45,047 nt of DNA from Alphaproteobacteria bacterium (GTDB lineage: Bacteria; Pseudomonadota; Alphaproteobacteria; Reyranellales; Reyranellaceae), in the NCBI GenBank assembly GCA_016869975.1, contig VGCZ01000043.1, positions 1 through 45,047 of the forward strand, given 5' to 3'. Shown here in pieces: positions 1-8,819 of this stretch. A program made the translations under genes and the position numbers. The notes under the pieces are model-generated. The model saw only the letters and a program-made list of their open reading frames with translations, searched no databases and was not told where the DNA came from. Every line of letters begins with the position of its first letter. Position 1 is the first letter of the stretch.

Positions 1-2
1 TC

Positions 3-401
3 TTCAACTGGAAGCACAGCATCGCCAAGGTCGCCGCCCGACTGAGCGACGCGGAGCTGGCGGAGAAGCTCCGCAGCATTCCCAGCAAGGAGCGCCAGGA
101 GGCGTGGCTGCGCGCGGCGCGCAAGCCCTACACCGAGGCGGAGGAAGATGAGGCGCGGCGCAAGCTGGTGGCGCTGCTCGATCGCATGGAGGCGATGCTG
201 GGCGAGGGCGGCGGCTGGCTGGTCGGCGGCCGCTACTCGATCGCCGACATCGCCGTGGTGCCGTTCGTCAAACGCATCGAGGAGGAGATCGCGCCCGACG
301 AGATGAGTGCGGCGAAGCACCCGCGCGTGCACGACTGGTGGCGCCGCGTCCAGGCGCGGCCGGCGTTCAAGACGGCGAGGATCGAAAGCTTTTACGATTA
401 A
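3..401 (+). CDS. Glutathione S-transferase, C-terminal part (5' truncated)
   Basis: The reading frame is open from the window edge to a TAA, giving 132 residues; the start and the N-terminal thioredoxin-like domain lie outside the window. What remains matches the all-helical C-terminal GST domain: an Arg/Lys/Glu-rich helical stretch ending in KPYTEAEEDEARRKL, then LLDRMEAML, then GGGWLVGGRYSIADIAVVPF. The S-I-A-D segment is the conserved N-capping box and hydrophobic staple of the GST fold. The family conjugates glutathione to electrophiles or acts as a glutathione-dependent isomerase or lyase in the cytoplasm; the substrate cannot be read from this half. It is followed after 2 bases by a palindrome shared with the convergent gene at 452. 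The fold is fairly certain, the subfamily is not. Confidence 0.85.
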   Translation, partial: FNWKHSIAKVAARLSDAELAEKLRSIPSKERQEAWLRAARKPYTEAEEDEARRKLVALLDRMEAMLGEGGGWLVGGRYSIADIAVVPFVKRIEEEIAPDEMSAAKHPRVHDWWRRVQARPAFKTARIESFYD

Positions 402-403
402 CG

Positions 404-429
404 CCCTCTCCCCGCTTGCGGGGAGAGGG
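404..429. repeat. Palindromic repeat / likely bidirectional terminator
   Basis: Arms of 12 bases (CCCTCTCCCCGC at 404-415 and its reverse complement at 418-429) flank a TT loop. It lies between the convergent GST gene and the solute-binding protein gene at 452. There is no following T-run, so a terminator role is inferred from position and stem stability. It is one of many copies of this sequence in the window. Confidence 0.8.
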
Positions 430-451
430 GACATGAGAAGGCAAGAGGCGA

Positions 452-2242
452 TCACGCCTCCTTGTACCAGTTGGCCAGGTCCCAGGTGTTGTTGTCCCAG
501 CCGCCGGTTTCGCAGACCAGGCGGTGCGTCACGGCCGTCGCGCCGAGTCGGGCGACGATGGGGATCTCGACCTGGTTTTTGACGATCAGCTCGTTGAGCT
601 TGATCAGCAGGGCGGCGCGCTTGATCGGGTCGAGCTCGAGCGCGGCGGCCTTGTGGGTGTCGTCGTATTCCTTGTTCTGCCAGCGCGTGACGTTGCGGCC
701 CTGCCACTTGTTCTCGCGCGTCGCCACCTCCGTCGACAGGCCGCAGCGCAGGAAGCGCTCGGGGTCGATGCCGGTGCCAGTGTTGTACATCTGCAGATCG
801 GCGTAGAACTTGGTGTAGGTGTCGGGGTTGGCGATGTCGGAGCCGAAGAACACCGAAGCCGTCACCGCCTTGACCTCGATGTCAATGCCGGCGCGCTGGC
901 AGGCCTGCTTGACGATCGCCTGGGTCTTCTGGCGTGGCTGGTTGATCGAGGTCTGGTAGACGAATTTCAGCCTCTTGCCGTCCTTCTCGCGGATGCCGTC
1001 GGCGCCGCGCTTCCAGCCGGCCTTCTCGAGCAGGTCGTTGGCTTTGTCGACGTTGAACTCGAAGCGTGTCGTCGTCGAGCGGAAGCGCTTGGGGTTGTTG
1101 ACCATGTTGGGCGTGGCCGCGCCGGTGCGGCCGTAGATGTGCTTCTCGACCGAGTCGCGATCGACCAGCAGGGCGAGCGCCTGACGCACGGCGGGGTCGG
1201 AGAGCGTCGGGTGCTTGGTCTTCATGCTCGAGCGCTCGCCATCGACCTCGGTCCACGGATCGGTGCTGTTGAGCTGGATGCGCTCGATGCCGCCGCCTTC
1301 CGACAGCACGACCTTGCCCTTGCCGCCCCTCTCGAGGCGCTGCAGCACGTCGTCCTCGACCTGGAGGTTCCAGGCGAAGTCGAACTCGCCGGTCTGCAGC
1401 ACGGCGCGCGCCGCCGACACCGCGTCGCCGCCGCCCTTCATCTCGATGGCGTCGAAATGCGGCCGGTTGGGCTGGTGATAGTTGGGGTTGATCACGCCGG
1501 CCACGAAATCGCCGGGCTTGAAGTCCTTGAACATGTAGGGGCCGGTGCCGACCGGCTTGAGATTGGTCGGCGCCTCGCGCGACTTCGAGCCGGTGAAGTC
1601 CTGGAACAGGTGCTTGGGGATGATCATGCCGAAGGTGCCGACATAGGCGTCGGCCCAGAACGGCGTCGGCTCGGCGAACTTGATCACGACCGTATGCGTG
1701 TCGATCTTCTCGACGACGATGTCCTTGTAGCTGCCGCTGGTCACCGCCGAGGTCGCGGGGTCGCGCGCGTACTGCCAGTTGAACACCACGTCGTCGGCGG
1801 TGAACGGCTTGCCGTCGTGCCAGGTCACGCCCTGTTTGAGCTTCCAGGTCACCGACCGTCCGTCGGCCGCGAGCGTGCCGTCCTCGCGGCTGGGAATCGA
1901 GGCGGCCAGGATCGGCCGCAGATTGCCATCGGAGTCGACGCCGGCCAGCGGCTCGTAGAACAGGCGCGAGCCGTCCTGGTCTTTTGTGCCCACGGCAAAA
2001 TGCGGGTTGAGCAGGGTGGGGCCTTGCCACCACAGCACCTTCAAGGTGCCGCCGCCGCCGCGCTTGGTCGGCTTGTAGATCGCGGTGCGCGTCTGGGCCA
2101 TGGCGACGCCGCCATGCGCCAGAAGCTGCGTCGCCAGCGGCGCGGCCAGCCCGACCGCCGCCATGCGGCGGATGAAGCCGCGGCGCGACATGCGACCGCG
2201 TCTTACTCGCTCGATCATGTCCCGCAAATGCTTGTCGTTCAT
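452..2242 (-). CDS. ABC transporter substrate-binding protein, family 5 (peptide/nickel type), Tat-exported
   Basis: A 596-residue periplasmic binding protein of the SBP_bac_5 class, which binds peptides, opines or other small solutes for an ABC importer. I chose the ATG at 2242 because it puts a short n-region before a twin-arginine signal: S19-R20-R21-G-F-I-R, then a hydrophobic stretch and a likely cleavage after VAMA (about residue 49). Family landmarks are LYEPLAGVDSDGNLRPILA near the N-terminus, VTWHDGKPFTADDVVFNW, and GTGPYMFKDFKPGDFV. Starting at the in-frame ATG at 2281 would add 13 residues with no family character. It lies 45 bases downstream of the LLM monooxygenase on the same strand, so co-transcription is likely. 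No permease or ATPase gene for this class is nearby, so it must pair with a transporter encoded elsewhere or serve another role. Confidence 0.9.
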   Translation of the reverse strand: MNDKHLRDMIERVRRGRMSRRGFIRRMAAVGLAAPLATQLLAHGGVAMAQTRTAIYKPTKRGGGGTLKVLWWQGPTLLNPHFAVGTKDQDGSRLFYEPLAGVDSDGNLRPILAASIPSREDGTLAADGRSVTWKLKQGVTWHDGKPFTADDVVFNWQYARDPATSAVTSGSYKDIVVEKIDTHTVVIKFAEPTPFWADAYVGTFGMIIPKHLFQDFTGSKSREAPTNLKPVGTGPYMFKDFKPGDFVAGVINPNYHQPNRPHFDAIEMKGGGDAVSAARAVLQTGEFDFAWNLQVEDDVLQRLERGGKGKVVLSEGGGIERIQLNSTDPWTEVDGERSSMKTKHPTLSDPAVRQALALLVDRDSVEKHIYGRTGAATPNMVNNPKRFRSTTTRFEFNVDKANDLLEKAGWKRGADGIREKDGKRLKFVYQTSINQPRQKTQAIVKQACQRAGIDIEVKAVTASVFFGSDIANPDTYTKFYADLQMYNTGTGIDPERFLRCGLSTEVATRENKWQGRNVTRWQNKEYDDTHKAAALELDPIKRAALLIKLNELIVKNQVEIPIVARLGATAVTHRLVCETGGWDNNTWDLANWYKEA

Positions 2243-2287
2243 CGGATGCCCCCGTCCGAAAGTGAAGCCCTGTCCGTCCACAACGCC

Positions 2288-3592
2288 TCAGAACTCCATC
2301 AGGTTATCGCGGAAGTGCTTGTGCGCATACCCCTTCCGCACCAGCCCGCGACGCTGCAGCTCCGGCACCAGCCCTTCGCACACCTCCATGACGTAGCGGC
2401 GGTCGAAGTAGCCGTGGAAGATCAGGAAGCCGTCGCCGCCGACCTCCTGCATGATGTCCTGCATCATGCCCGCCACGTGATCGGCGGTGCCGGTGTAGTC
2501 GATGCCCGACTTGGTCGCCCAGGTGGTGACGATCGAGCGCGGCGTCTTGCCGATCCATTTGGCCAGCGCCGATTGATGGCCGTTGGTGGTCAGGGTGTCG
2601 GGCAGCGGCTCGTCGAAGGGCAGCTTGGAGAAGTCGATGCCGGTGAGGCGCGACATGCTGGAGAGCTGCATGTCCATGTGCTCGAGCGCGGCGGCCTGCT
2701 CGAGCCGCTGGCGTTCGCGCGCGGCGTCCATCGTCACATCGATGATCGGATGGGCGAGGAACAGCACCTTGATGCTGTCGGGATCGCGGCCCAGCGCGGC
2801 CGCCGTGGCGCGCACCTTGTCGCGATAGGCCTTCATCGAGGCGGCGCTGCCGCCGCCCTCGGTGATGATGGTGTCGGCCCATTGCGCGGCGAAGCGCTGG
2901 CCGCGCGGCGAGCCGCCGGCCTGGCAGATCGGCACGCGGCCCTGCGGCGAGCGCGGTGCGTTGATCGGCCCGCGCACCTTGAAGTATTTCCCCTCGTGGT
3001 GGATGGCGTGCACCTTGTTGCCGTCGGCGAACATCGGACGCTCGCGATCGAGCACGACCGCGTCGGGCTCCCACGCCTCCCACAGCCGGGTGACCACGTC
3101 GCAGAACTCGTCGGCGACGTCGTAGCGCTCGTCGTGCGGCCGGTGCTTGTCGTGGCCGTAATTCTGCGCCGCGCCGTCGTTGCTGCCGGTGACGCAGTTC
3201 CAGCCGATGCGGCCCTCGGTGACGTGGTCGAGCGAGTTCACCAGGCGGGCCAGCAGATAGGGCGGGTACTCGCTGACCGACAAGGTCGGCACCAGGCCGA
3301 GATGCTTCGTCTGCTGCGCCAGATAAGGCACCAGCACCGCCGGGTCGAGCTTGGGCGTCGAGGCGGCGTATTGCAGATAGGTGTCGTGCGAGCCCTTGTA
3401 GGTGTAGGGCACGTTCGAGGAGTCCTCGATGATCAGATAGTCGAAGCAGGCCCGCTCCATGCCCTTGGCCAGATCGATGAACAGGTCGGGCATCATCCAG
3501 CGATCGACATCGGCGCCGGGCCACGCCGTGCGCCAGGTCTTCGGGCCATAGCCCTGCGAGAGGAACCAGGCGAGGTGGAAGGGTTTGGTCAT
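2288..3592 (-). CDS. LLM-class flavin-dependent monooxygenase (NtaA/SnaA/DszA family)
   Basis: A 434-residue protein of the nitrilotriacetate-monooxygenase-like branch of the bacterial luciferase superfamily; these enzymes use FMNH2 supplied by a separate reductase and O2. Supporting segments are the N-terminal FHLAWFLSQGYGPKTWR, AACFDYL-type strand ACFDYLIIEDSS, LDHVTEGRIGWNCVTGSN, which is characteristic of the family, and the downstream PQGRVPICQAGGSPRGQRFAA. Its length is normal for the family. The ATG at 3592 is preceded by GAGGAG about 5 bases upstream. It probably heads a two-gene unit with the solute-binding protein at 452, suggesting oxidative attack on an imported compound. No flavin reductase gene is nearby. 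The substrate is unknown; known relatives act on aminopolycarboxylates, sulfur compounds or pristinamycin precursors. Confidence 0.9.
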   Translation of the reverse strand: MTKPFHLAWFLSQGYGPKTWRTAWPGADVDRWMMPDLFIDLAKGMERACFDYLIIEDSSNVPYTYKGSHDTYLQYAASTPKLDPAVLVPYLAQQTKHLGLVPTLSVSEYPPYLLARLVNSLDHVTEGRIGWNCVTGSNDGAAQNYGHDKHRPHDERYDVADEFCDVVTRLWEAWEPDAVVLDRERPMFADGNKVHAIHHEGKYFKVRGPINAPRSPQGRVPICQAGGSPRGQRFAAQWADTIITEGGGSAASMKAYRDKVRATAAALGRDPDSIKVLFLAHPIIDVTMDAARERQRLEQAAALEHMDMQLSSMSRLTGIDFSKLPFDEPLPDTLTTNGHQSALAKWIGKTPRSIVTTWATKSGIDYTGTADHVAGMMQDIMQEVGGDGFLIFHGYFDRRYVMEVCEGLVPELQRRGLVRKGYAHKHFRDNLMEF

Positions 3593-3604
3593 GACGCTCC
3601 TCGT

Positions 3605-3667
3605 GTCATCCCGAGCGTAGCGAGGGATCCAGTGTTGGCCTAGATCCCTCGCGGTGCTCGGGGCGAC
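3605..3667. repeat. Long imperfect inverted repeat, GTCATCCCGAGC family
   Basis: A left arm at 3605-3629 (GTCATCCCGAGCG...GCGAGGGATC) is the near reverse complement of the right arm at 3643-3667, with a 13-base loop. A related element lies at 30420-30496. It occupies the gap between the lpd stop and the start of the LLM gene, so it may attenuate or end the bkd transcript. Confidence 0.75.
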
Positions 3668-3672
3668 AGGCG

Positions 3673-5064
3673 CTAGATATGCAACGCCTCACCCAGCGCG
3701 CGCAGGCTCGCCTCGTGGAAGGCTTCGCCCAGGGTGGGATGTGCATGGATCGTGCCGCCGATGTCCTCCAGCCGCGCGCCCATCTCCAGCGCCAGCGCGA
3801 AGCTGCCGGCGAGTTCGGAGACGTGCGCACCAACGGCGGCGATGCCGAGGATCACGTGGTTGTCGGCGCGCGCGACGACGCGCACGAAGCCATCCTCGGC
3901 CGCCATGGAAAGCGCGCGGCCATTGGCCTGGAGGGGGAAGCTCGCCGTCAGCACTTCGCGGCCGCTCTTGCGCGCCTCGTCGGGCGACAGCCCGACGGTG
4001 ACAATCTCCGGATCGGTGAAGCACACCGCCGGGATCGCCTGGGCGTCGAAGACGCGGCGGTGGCCGGCGATCTGCTCGGCCACCACCACACCCTGCGCCA
4101 TGGCGCGATGCGCCAGCATCGGCTCGCCGGTGACGTCGCCGATCGCCCAGACATTGCGCATCGAGGTCATGCAATGCTCATCGATGCGCACGACCTGGCC
4201 ATTCATCGTCAGGTCGAGCCGCTCCAGCCCGAAGCCCTCGATGCGCGCGCGCCGCCCCGTGGCGACGAGGATGCGGTCGGCGGCGATGGCGCGTTCGCCG
4301 ACCATGACGGCGCCGCCGGACTCGCTCAGCCCCGAAGCCCGCGTGGCGGTCAGCACCTCGACGCCCAGCGCCTTCAGCCGTCGCGCCACCGGGCGCACCA
4401 GCTCGGCGTCGTAGGCCGGCAGGATGCGATCCTCGGCTTCGAGGATCGTCACTGTCGAGCCGAGCTTGGCGAAGGCGGTGCCGAGTTCGAGCCCGATATA
4501 GCCGGCGCCGACGACCACGAGGCGTTCGGGCACCGCGGTCAAGGCCAGCGCCTCGGTCGAGGAGATCACGCGGCCGCCGAAGGGCAGGGACGGGATCGCC
4601 GCCGGCTGTGAGCCGGTGGCGAGCACCACATGCTCGGCGCGGATGCGGTCGGTGCCGGTATCGGTCTCGACCTGGCAGGTCTTGCCGTCGATCATCGTGG
4701 CGTGGCCCTGCACGATGCGCACGCGGTGTCGCTTCAGCAGCGCCGCGACGCCCGACGTCAAGCGGCCGACGATGCCATCCTTCCACTCGATGGTGCGCGC
4801 GAAGTCGATGCTGGGGCGTTCGACCCGGATGCCGAACGGTGCGGTGGTCGACTGCTCGACCGCGTGCGCATACGCCTCGGCGGCGTGGATGATCGCTTTC
4901 GAGGGGATGCAGCCGACATTCAGGCATGTGCCACCCAGCCCGCCATCGGTGCCGCCCCGCTCGACCAGCACGACGTCGAGGCCGAGCTGGCCGGCGCGGA
5001 TGGCGCAGACATAGCCGCCCGGCCCGCCGCCGATGACCAGCACCTTGGTGGTGAGCTCGGCCAT
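3673..5064 (-). CDS. lpd: Dihydrolipoyl dehydrogenase (E3 of the 2-oxoacid dehydrogenase complex)
   Basis: A 463-residue FAD/NAD-dependent disulfide oxidoreductase that reoxidises the dihydrolipoyl group of E2. Visible elements: N-terminal FAD motif [19 protein letters not shown] (residues 10-28); redox-active pair C47-x4-C52 in [17 protein letters not shown]-binding [20 protein letters not shown] mid-protein; [17 protein letters not shown]; and the C-terminal catalytic dyad H442 and E447 in HAHPTLGE. The ATG at 5064 is taken because it begins [14 protein letters not shown] and lies 1 base after the E2 stop; an extension to 5139 would run into E2. It is the last gene of the E1 alpha-E1 beta-E2-E3 operon. 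No residue essential to the family appears to be missing. Confidence 0.96.
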   Translation of the reverse strand: MAELTTKVLVIGGGPGGYVCAIRAGQLGLDVVLVERGGTDGGLGGTCLNVGCIPSKAIIHAAEAYAHAVEQSTTAPFGIRVERPSIDFARTIEWKDGIVGRLTSGVAALLKRHRVRIVQGHATMIDGKTCQVETDTGTDRIRAEHVVLATGSQPAAIPSLPFGGRVISSTEALALTAVPERLVVVGAGYIGLELGTAFAKLGSTVTILEAEDRILPAYDAELVRPVARRLKALGVEVLTATRASGLSESGGAVMVGERAIAADRILVATGRRARIEGFGLERLDLTMNGQVVRIDEHCMTSMRNVWAIGDVTGEPMLAHRAMAQGVVVAEQIAGHRRVFDAQAIPAVCFTDPEIVTVGLSPDEARKSGREVLTASFPLQANGRALSMAAEDGFVRVVARADNHVILGIAAVGAHVSELAGSFALALEMGARLEDIGGTIHAHPTLGEAFHEASLRALGEALHI

Positions 5065-5065
5065 C

Positions 5066-6331
5066 TCAGGACTCCATGAAGATCGTCGCCGGCGTCTCCA
5101 GCAGCGCCTTGATGCGCTGGACGAACTGCGCGGCGACATAGCCGTCGATGACGCGGTGATCGAAGGACGACGACAGGTTCATCATCGTGCGCGGCACGAA
5201 CTGGCTGTCGCGCCACACCGGGCGCACGACCTGCTTGTTGACGCCGATGATCGCCACCTCCGGCCGGTTGACCACCGGCGTGGTGACGATGCCGCCTAGC
5301 GCGCCCAGGCTGGTGATGGTGATGGTCGAGCCAGTAAGCTCGGCGCGGCTGGCGCGGTTCTCGCGCGCCGCTTCGGCCAGCCGCCGCACCTCGGCGGCGC
5401 AGTCCCACAGGTCGCGCGCCTCGCAATGACGCACCACGGGCACCATCAGGCCGGCGGACGTCTGCGTGGCGATGCCGATATGCACGCCGCCATGACGCTC
5501 GATGGTCTCGCCCTCGTCGTCGTACAGCGCGTTCATGTCGGGGAACGCGGCCACCGCCTTGACCAGCGCCAGCATCAGGAACGGCATCAGGGTGAGGCGC
5601 GTCGTGTCCTGGCGGGCGTTGAGCGAGGCGCGCAGCTCCTCCAGCGCGGTGACGTCGACCTCCTCGACGTAGGAGAAGTGCGCCACCCGTCGCTTGGCGT
5701 CGGCCATCTTCTGCGCGATGCGCCGGCGGAGGCCGATCACCTTCACCGTCTCGACATCGGTGTTGGCGCCACGCGTCGCGGCCTTCGCGGGGCCACTGGC
5801 GCCGCGCAGGAAGGCGTCGAGATCCTCGTGACCGATACGGCCCGCCGGGCCCGATCCACGCACCTGCCGCAGATCGACGCCCACCTCGCGCGCGCGACGC
5901 CGTACGGCGGGCGAGGCGAGCGGCTTCTCGCCGGCGGCGCGCGGCGGCCCCGCCGGCGTGCGCGTGGTCGCGACGGGCATCGACGGTGCTGCGCGCTCCG
6001 GCTCTGGCGTCGGCATGGCGACAGGCCGTGTCGGCGCGGCGGGCGGCACGGCCTCGCGCGGCGCAGCGGCGACTTCGCTGTCGCCCTCGCCGGCGACCTC
6101 CAGACGCACCAGCTCGGCGCCGACGGCCAGCACGCCGCCGATCTCGGCGCCCAGCGCCAGCACCTTGCCGGCGACGGGTGAGGGGATCTCGACCGTGGCC
6201 TTGTCGGTCATCACGGCGGCCAGCACCTGATCCTCCAGCACCGACTGGCCGACCTGCACGTGCCACTCCACAACCTCGGCCTCGGCGACGCCTTCGCCGA
6301 CATCCGGCAGCTTGATGATGCGGATGCCCAT
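5066..6331 (-). CDS. bkdB: Lipoamide acyltransferase E2 of branched-chain 2-oxoacid dehydrogenase
   Basis: A 421-residue E2 core protein that carries the acyl group on lipoate and transfers it to CoA. Domains in order: a single lipoyl domain (about 1-80) with the lipoylated lysine K44 in [10 protein letters not shown]; an Ala/Pro-rich linker (about 84-136); a peripheral-subunit-binding domain (about 139-175, [15 protein letters not shown]...GSGPAGRI); and the catalytic acyltransferase domain, ending with H392 and D396 in [15 protein letters not shown]. One lipoyl domain plus the flanking E1 alpha/E1 beta genes point to the branched-chain type rather than pyruvate or 2-oxoglutarate complexes. 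The start at 6331 is 1 base from the E1 beta stop at 6333, and its stop is 1 base from the E3 start, so translation is probably coupled throughout. Confidence 0.95.
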   Translation of the reverse strand: MGIRIIKLPDVGEGVAEAEVVEWHVQVGQSVLEDQVLAAVMTDKATVEIPSPVAGKVLALGAEIGGVLAVGAELVRLEVAGEGDSEVAAAPREAVPPAAPTRPVAMPTPEPERAAPSMPVATTRTPAGPPRAAGEKPLASPAVRRRAREVGVDLRQVRGSGPAGRIGHEDLDAFLRGASGPAKAATRGANTDVETVKVIGLRRRIAQKMADAKRRVAHFSYVEEVDVTALEELRASLNARQDTTRLTLMPFLMLALVKAVAAFPDMNALYDDEGETIERHGGVHIGIATQTSAGLMVPVVRHCEARDLWDCAAEVRRLAEAARENRASRAELTGSTITITSLGALGGIVTTPVVNRPEVAIIGVNKQVVRPVWRDSQFVPRTMMNLSSSFDHRVIDGYVAAQFVQRIKALLETPATIFMES

Positions 6332-6332
6332 C

Positions 6333-7346
6333 TCAGGCCTCCATCACGGCCTTGAGCGTGCGACCCACGCGATCCGGTCCCGGGAAGTAGTCCCACTCCT
6401 GGGCGTGCGGATAGGGCGTGTCCCAGCCGGTGACGCGCATGACGGGCGCTTCGAGGTGATAGAAGCAGGTCTCCTGCACCAGCGCGCTGAGCTCCGCGCC
6501 GAAGCCCGAGGTCAAGGTCGCCTCGTGCACGACGACGCAGCGGCCGGTCTTGCGCACCGAGGCGACGATGGTGTCGAGGTCGTAGGGTACCAGGGTGCGC
6601 AGGTCGATGATCTCGGCGTCGATGCCGGTCTCCGCCGCCGCCGCCTCGCTGACATAGACCATGGTGCCGTAGGCCAGCACGGTGACTGCGGTCCCCGGTC
6701 GACGCACGACGGCCTTGCCCAGCGGCACCGTGTAGTGCCCTTCAGGCACCTCGCCCAGCGCATGGCGCGCCCAGGGCGTCACCGGCTTGTCGTGATGGCC
6801 GTCGAACGGGCCGTTATAGAGTCGCTTGGGCTCGAGGAATATCACCGGGTCGTTGTCCTCGATCGCGGCGATCAGCAGGCCCTTGGCGTCGTAGGGATTG
6901 GATGGCACCACGGTCTTCAGGCCGGAGACATGCGTGAACAGCGCCTCCGGACTCTGGCTGTGCGTCTGGCCGCCGAAGATGCCGCCGCCGGTGGGCATGC
7001 GCACCACCATCGGCACGGTGAACTGACCGGCGGAGCGATAGCGCAACCGCGCCGCTTCCGAGACGATCTGGTCGTAGGCCGGGTACATGTAGTCAGCGAA
7101 CTGGATCTCGACGCAGGGCCGCAGGCCGTAGGCCGCCATGCCGACGGCGGTGCCGACGATGCCCAGCTCGCTGATCGGCGCGTCAAAGCAGCGGCTCGAT
7201 CCGAACTTGCGCTGCAGGCCCTGCGTGCAGCGGAACACGCCGCCGAAGTAACCCACGTCCTCACCGAACACGACGACGTTGTCGTCGCGTTGCATCGAGA
7301 CATCCATGGCGTCGCGAATCGCCTCGACCATCGTCCTGCGTGGCAT
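6333..7346 (-). CDS. bkdA2: Branched-chain 2-oxoacid dehydrogenase E1 beta subunit
   Basis: A 337-residue transketolase-like beta subunit that forms the alpha2beta2 thiamine-diphosphate decarboxylase with the product of 7417-8649. Key segments are VVVFGEDVGYFGGVF (residues 25-39), DAPISELGIVGTAVGMA, where E60 should activate the thiamine cofactor, and FGGQTHSQSPEALFTHVSGL with H129. The C-terminal DVITP-like domain ends GRTLKAVMEA. The length matches BkdA2 proteins. The start ATG at 7346 has GGAG 10 bases upstream. Unusually for this operon, the junction with E1 alpha is 70 bases long and holds a palindromic repeat, while the downstream junctions are 1 base. Confidence 0.95.
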   Translation of the reverse strand: MPRRTMVEAIRDAMDVSMQRDDNVVVFGEDVGYFGGVFRCTQGLQRKFGSSRCFDAPISELGIVGTAVGMAAYGLRPCVEIQFADYMYPAYDQIVSEAARLRYRSAGQFTVPMVVRMPTGGGIFGGQTHSQSPEALFTHVSGLKTVVPSNPYDAKGLLIAAIEDNDPVIFLEPKRLYNGPFDGHHDKPVTPWARHALGEVPEGHYTVPLGKAVVRRPGTAVTVLAYGTMVYVSEAAAAETGIDAEIIDLRTLVPYDLDTIVASVRKTGRCVVVHEATLTSGFGAELSALVQETCFYHLEAPVMRVTGWDTPYPHAQEWDYFPGPDRVGRTLKAVMEA

Positions 7347-7366
7347 GGTCAGGCTCCGCCATTGCC

Positions 7367-7392
7367 CCCTCTCCCCGCGAGCGGGGAGAGGG
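7367..7392. repeat. Palindromic repeat inside the bkd operon
   Basis: Perfect 12-base arms (CCCTCTCCCCGC at 7367-7378; complement at 7381-7392) flank a GA loop, between the E1 alpha stop and the E1 beta start. Because both neighbours read on the minus strand it cannot simply be an end-of-operon terminator. It may set differential expression, stabilise mRNA, or be a neutral insertion. Confidence 0.85.
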
Positions 7393-7416
7393 AAGAAGAG
7401 GAAGCGATGGCCACCA

Positions 7417-8819
<1,403 letters not shown>

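Noticed and set aside
524-3643. A 1039-codon open frame on the plus strand
   Set aside because: It lies antisense to the binding-protein and LLM genes, is rich in Leu/Arg/His/Val repeats typical of a GC-rich shadow frame, and shows no family motif.
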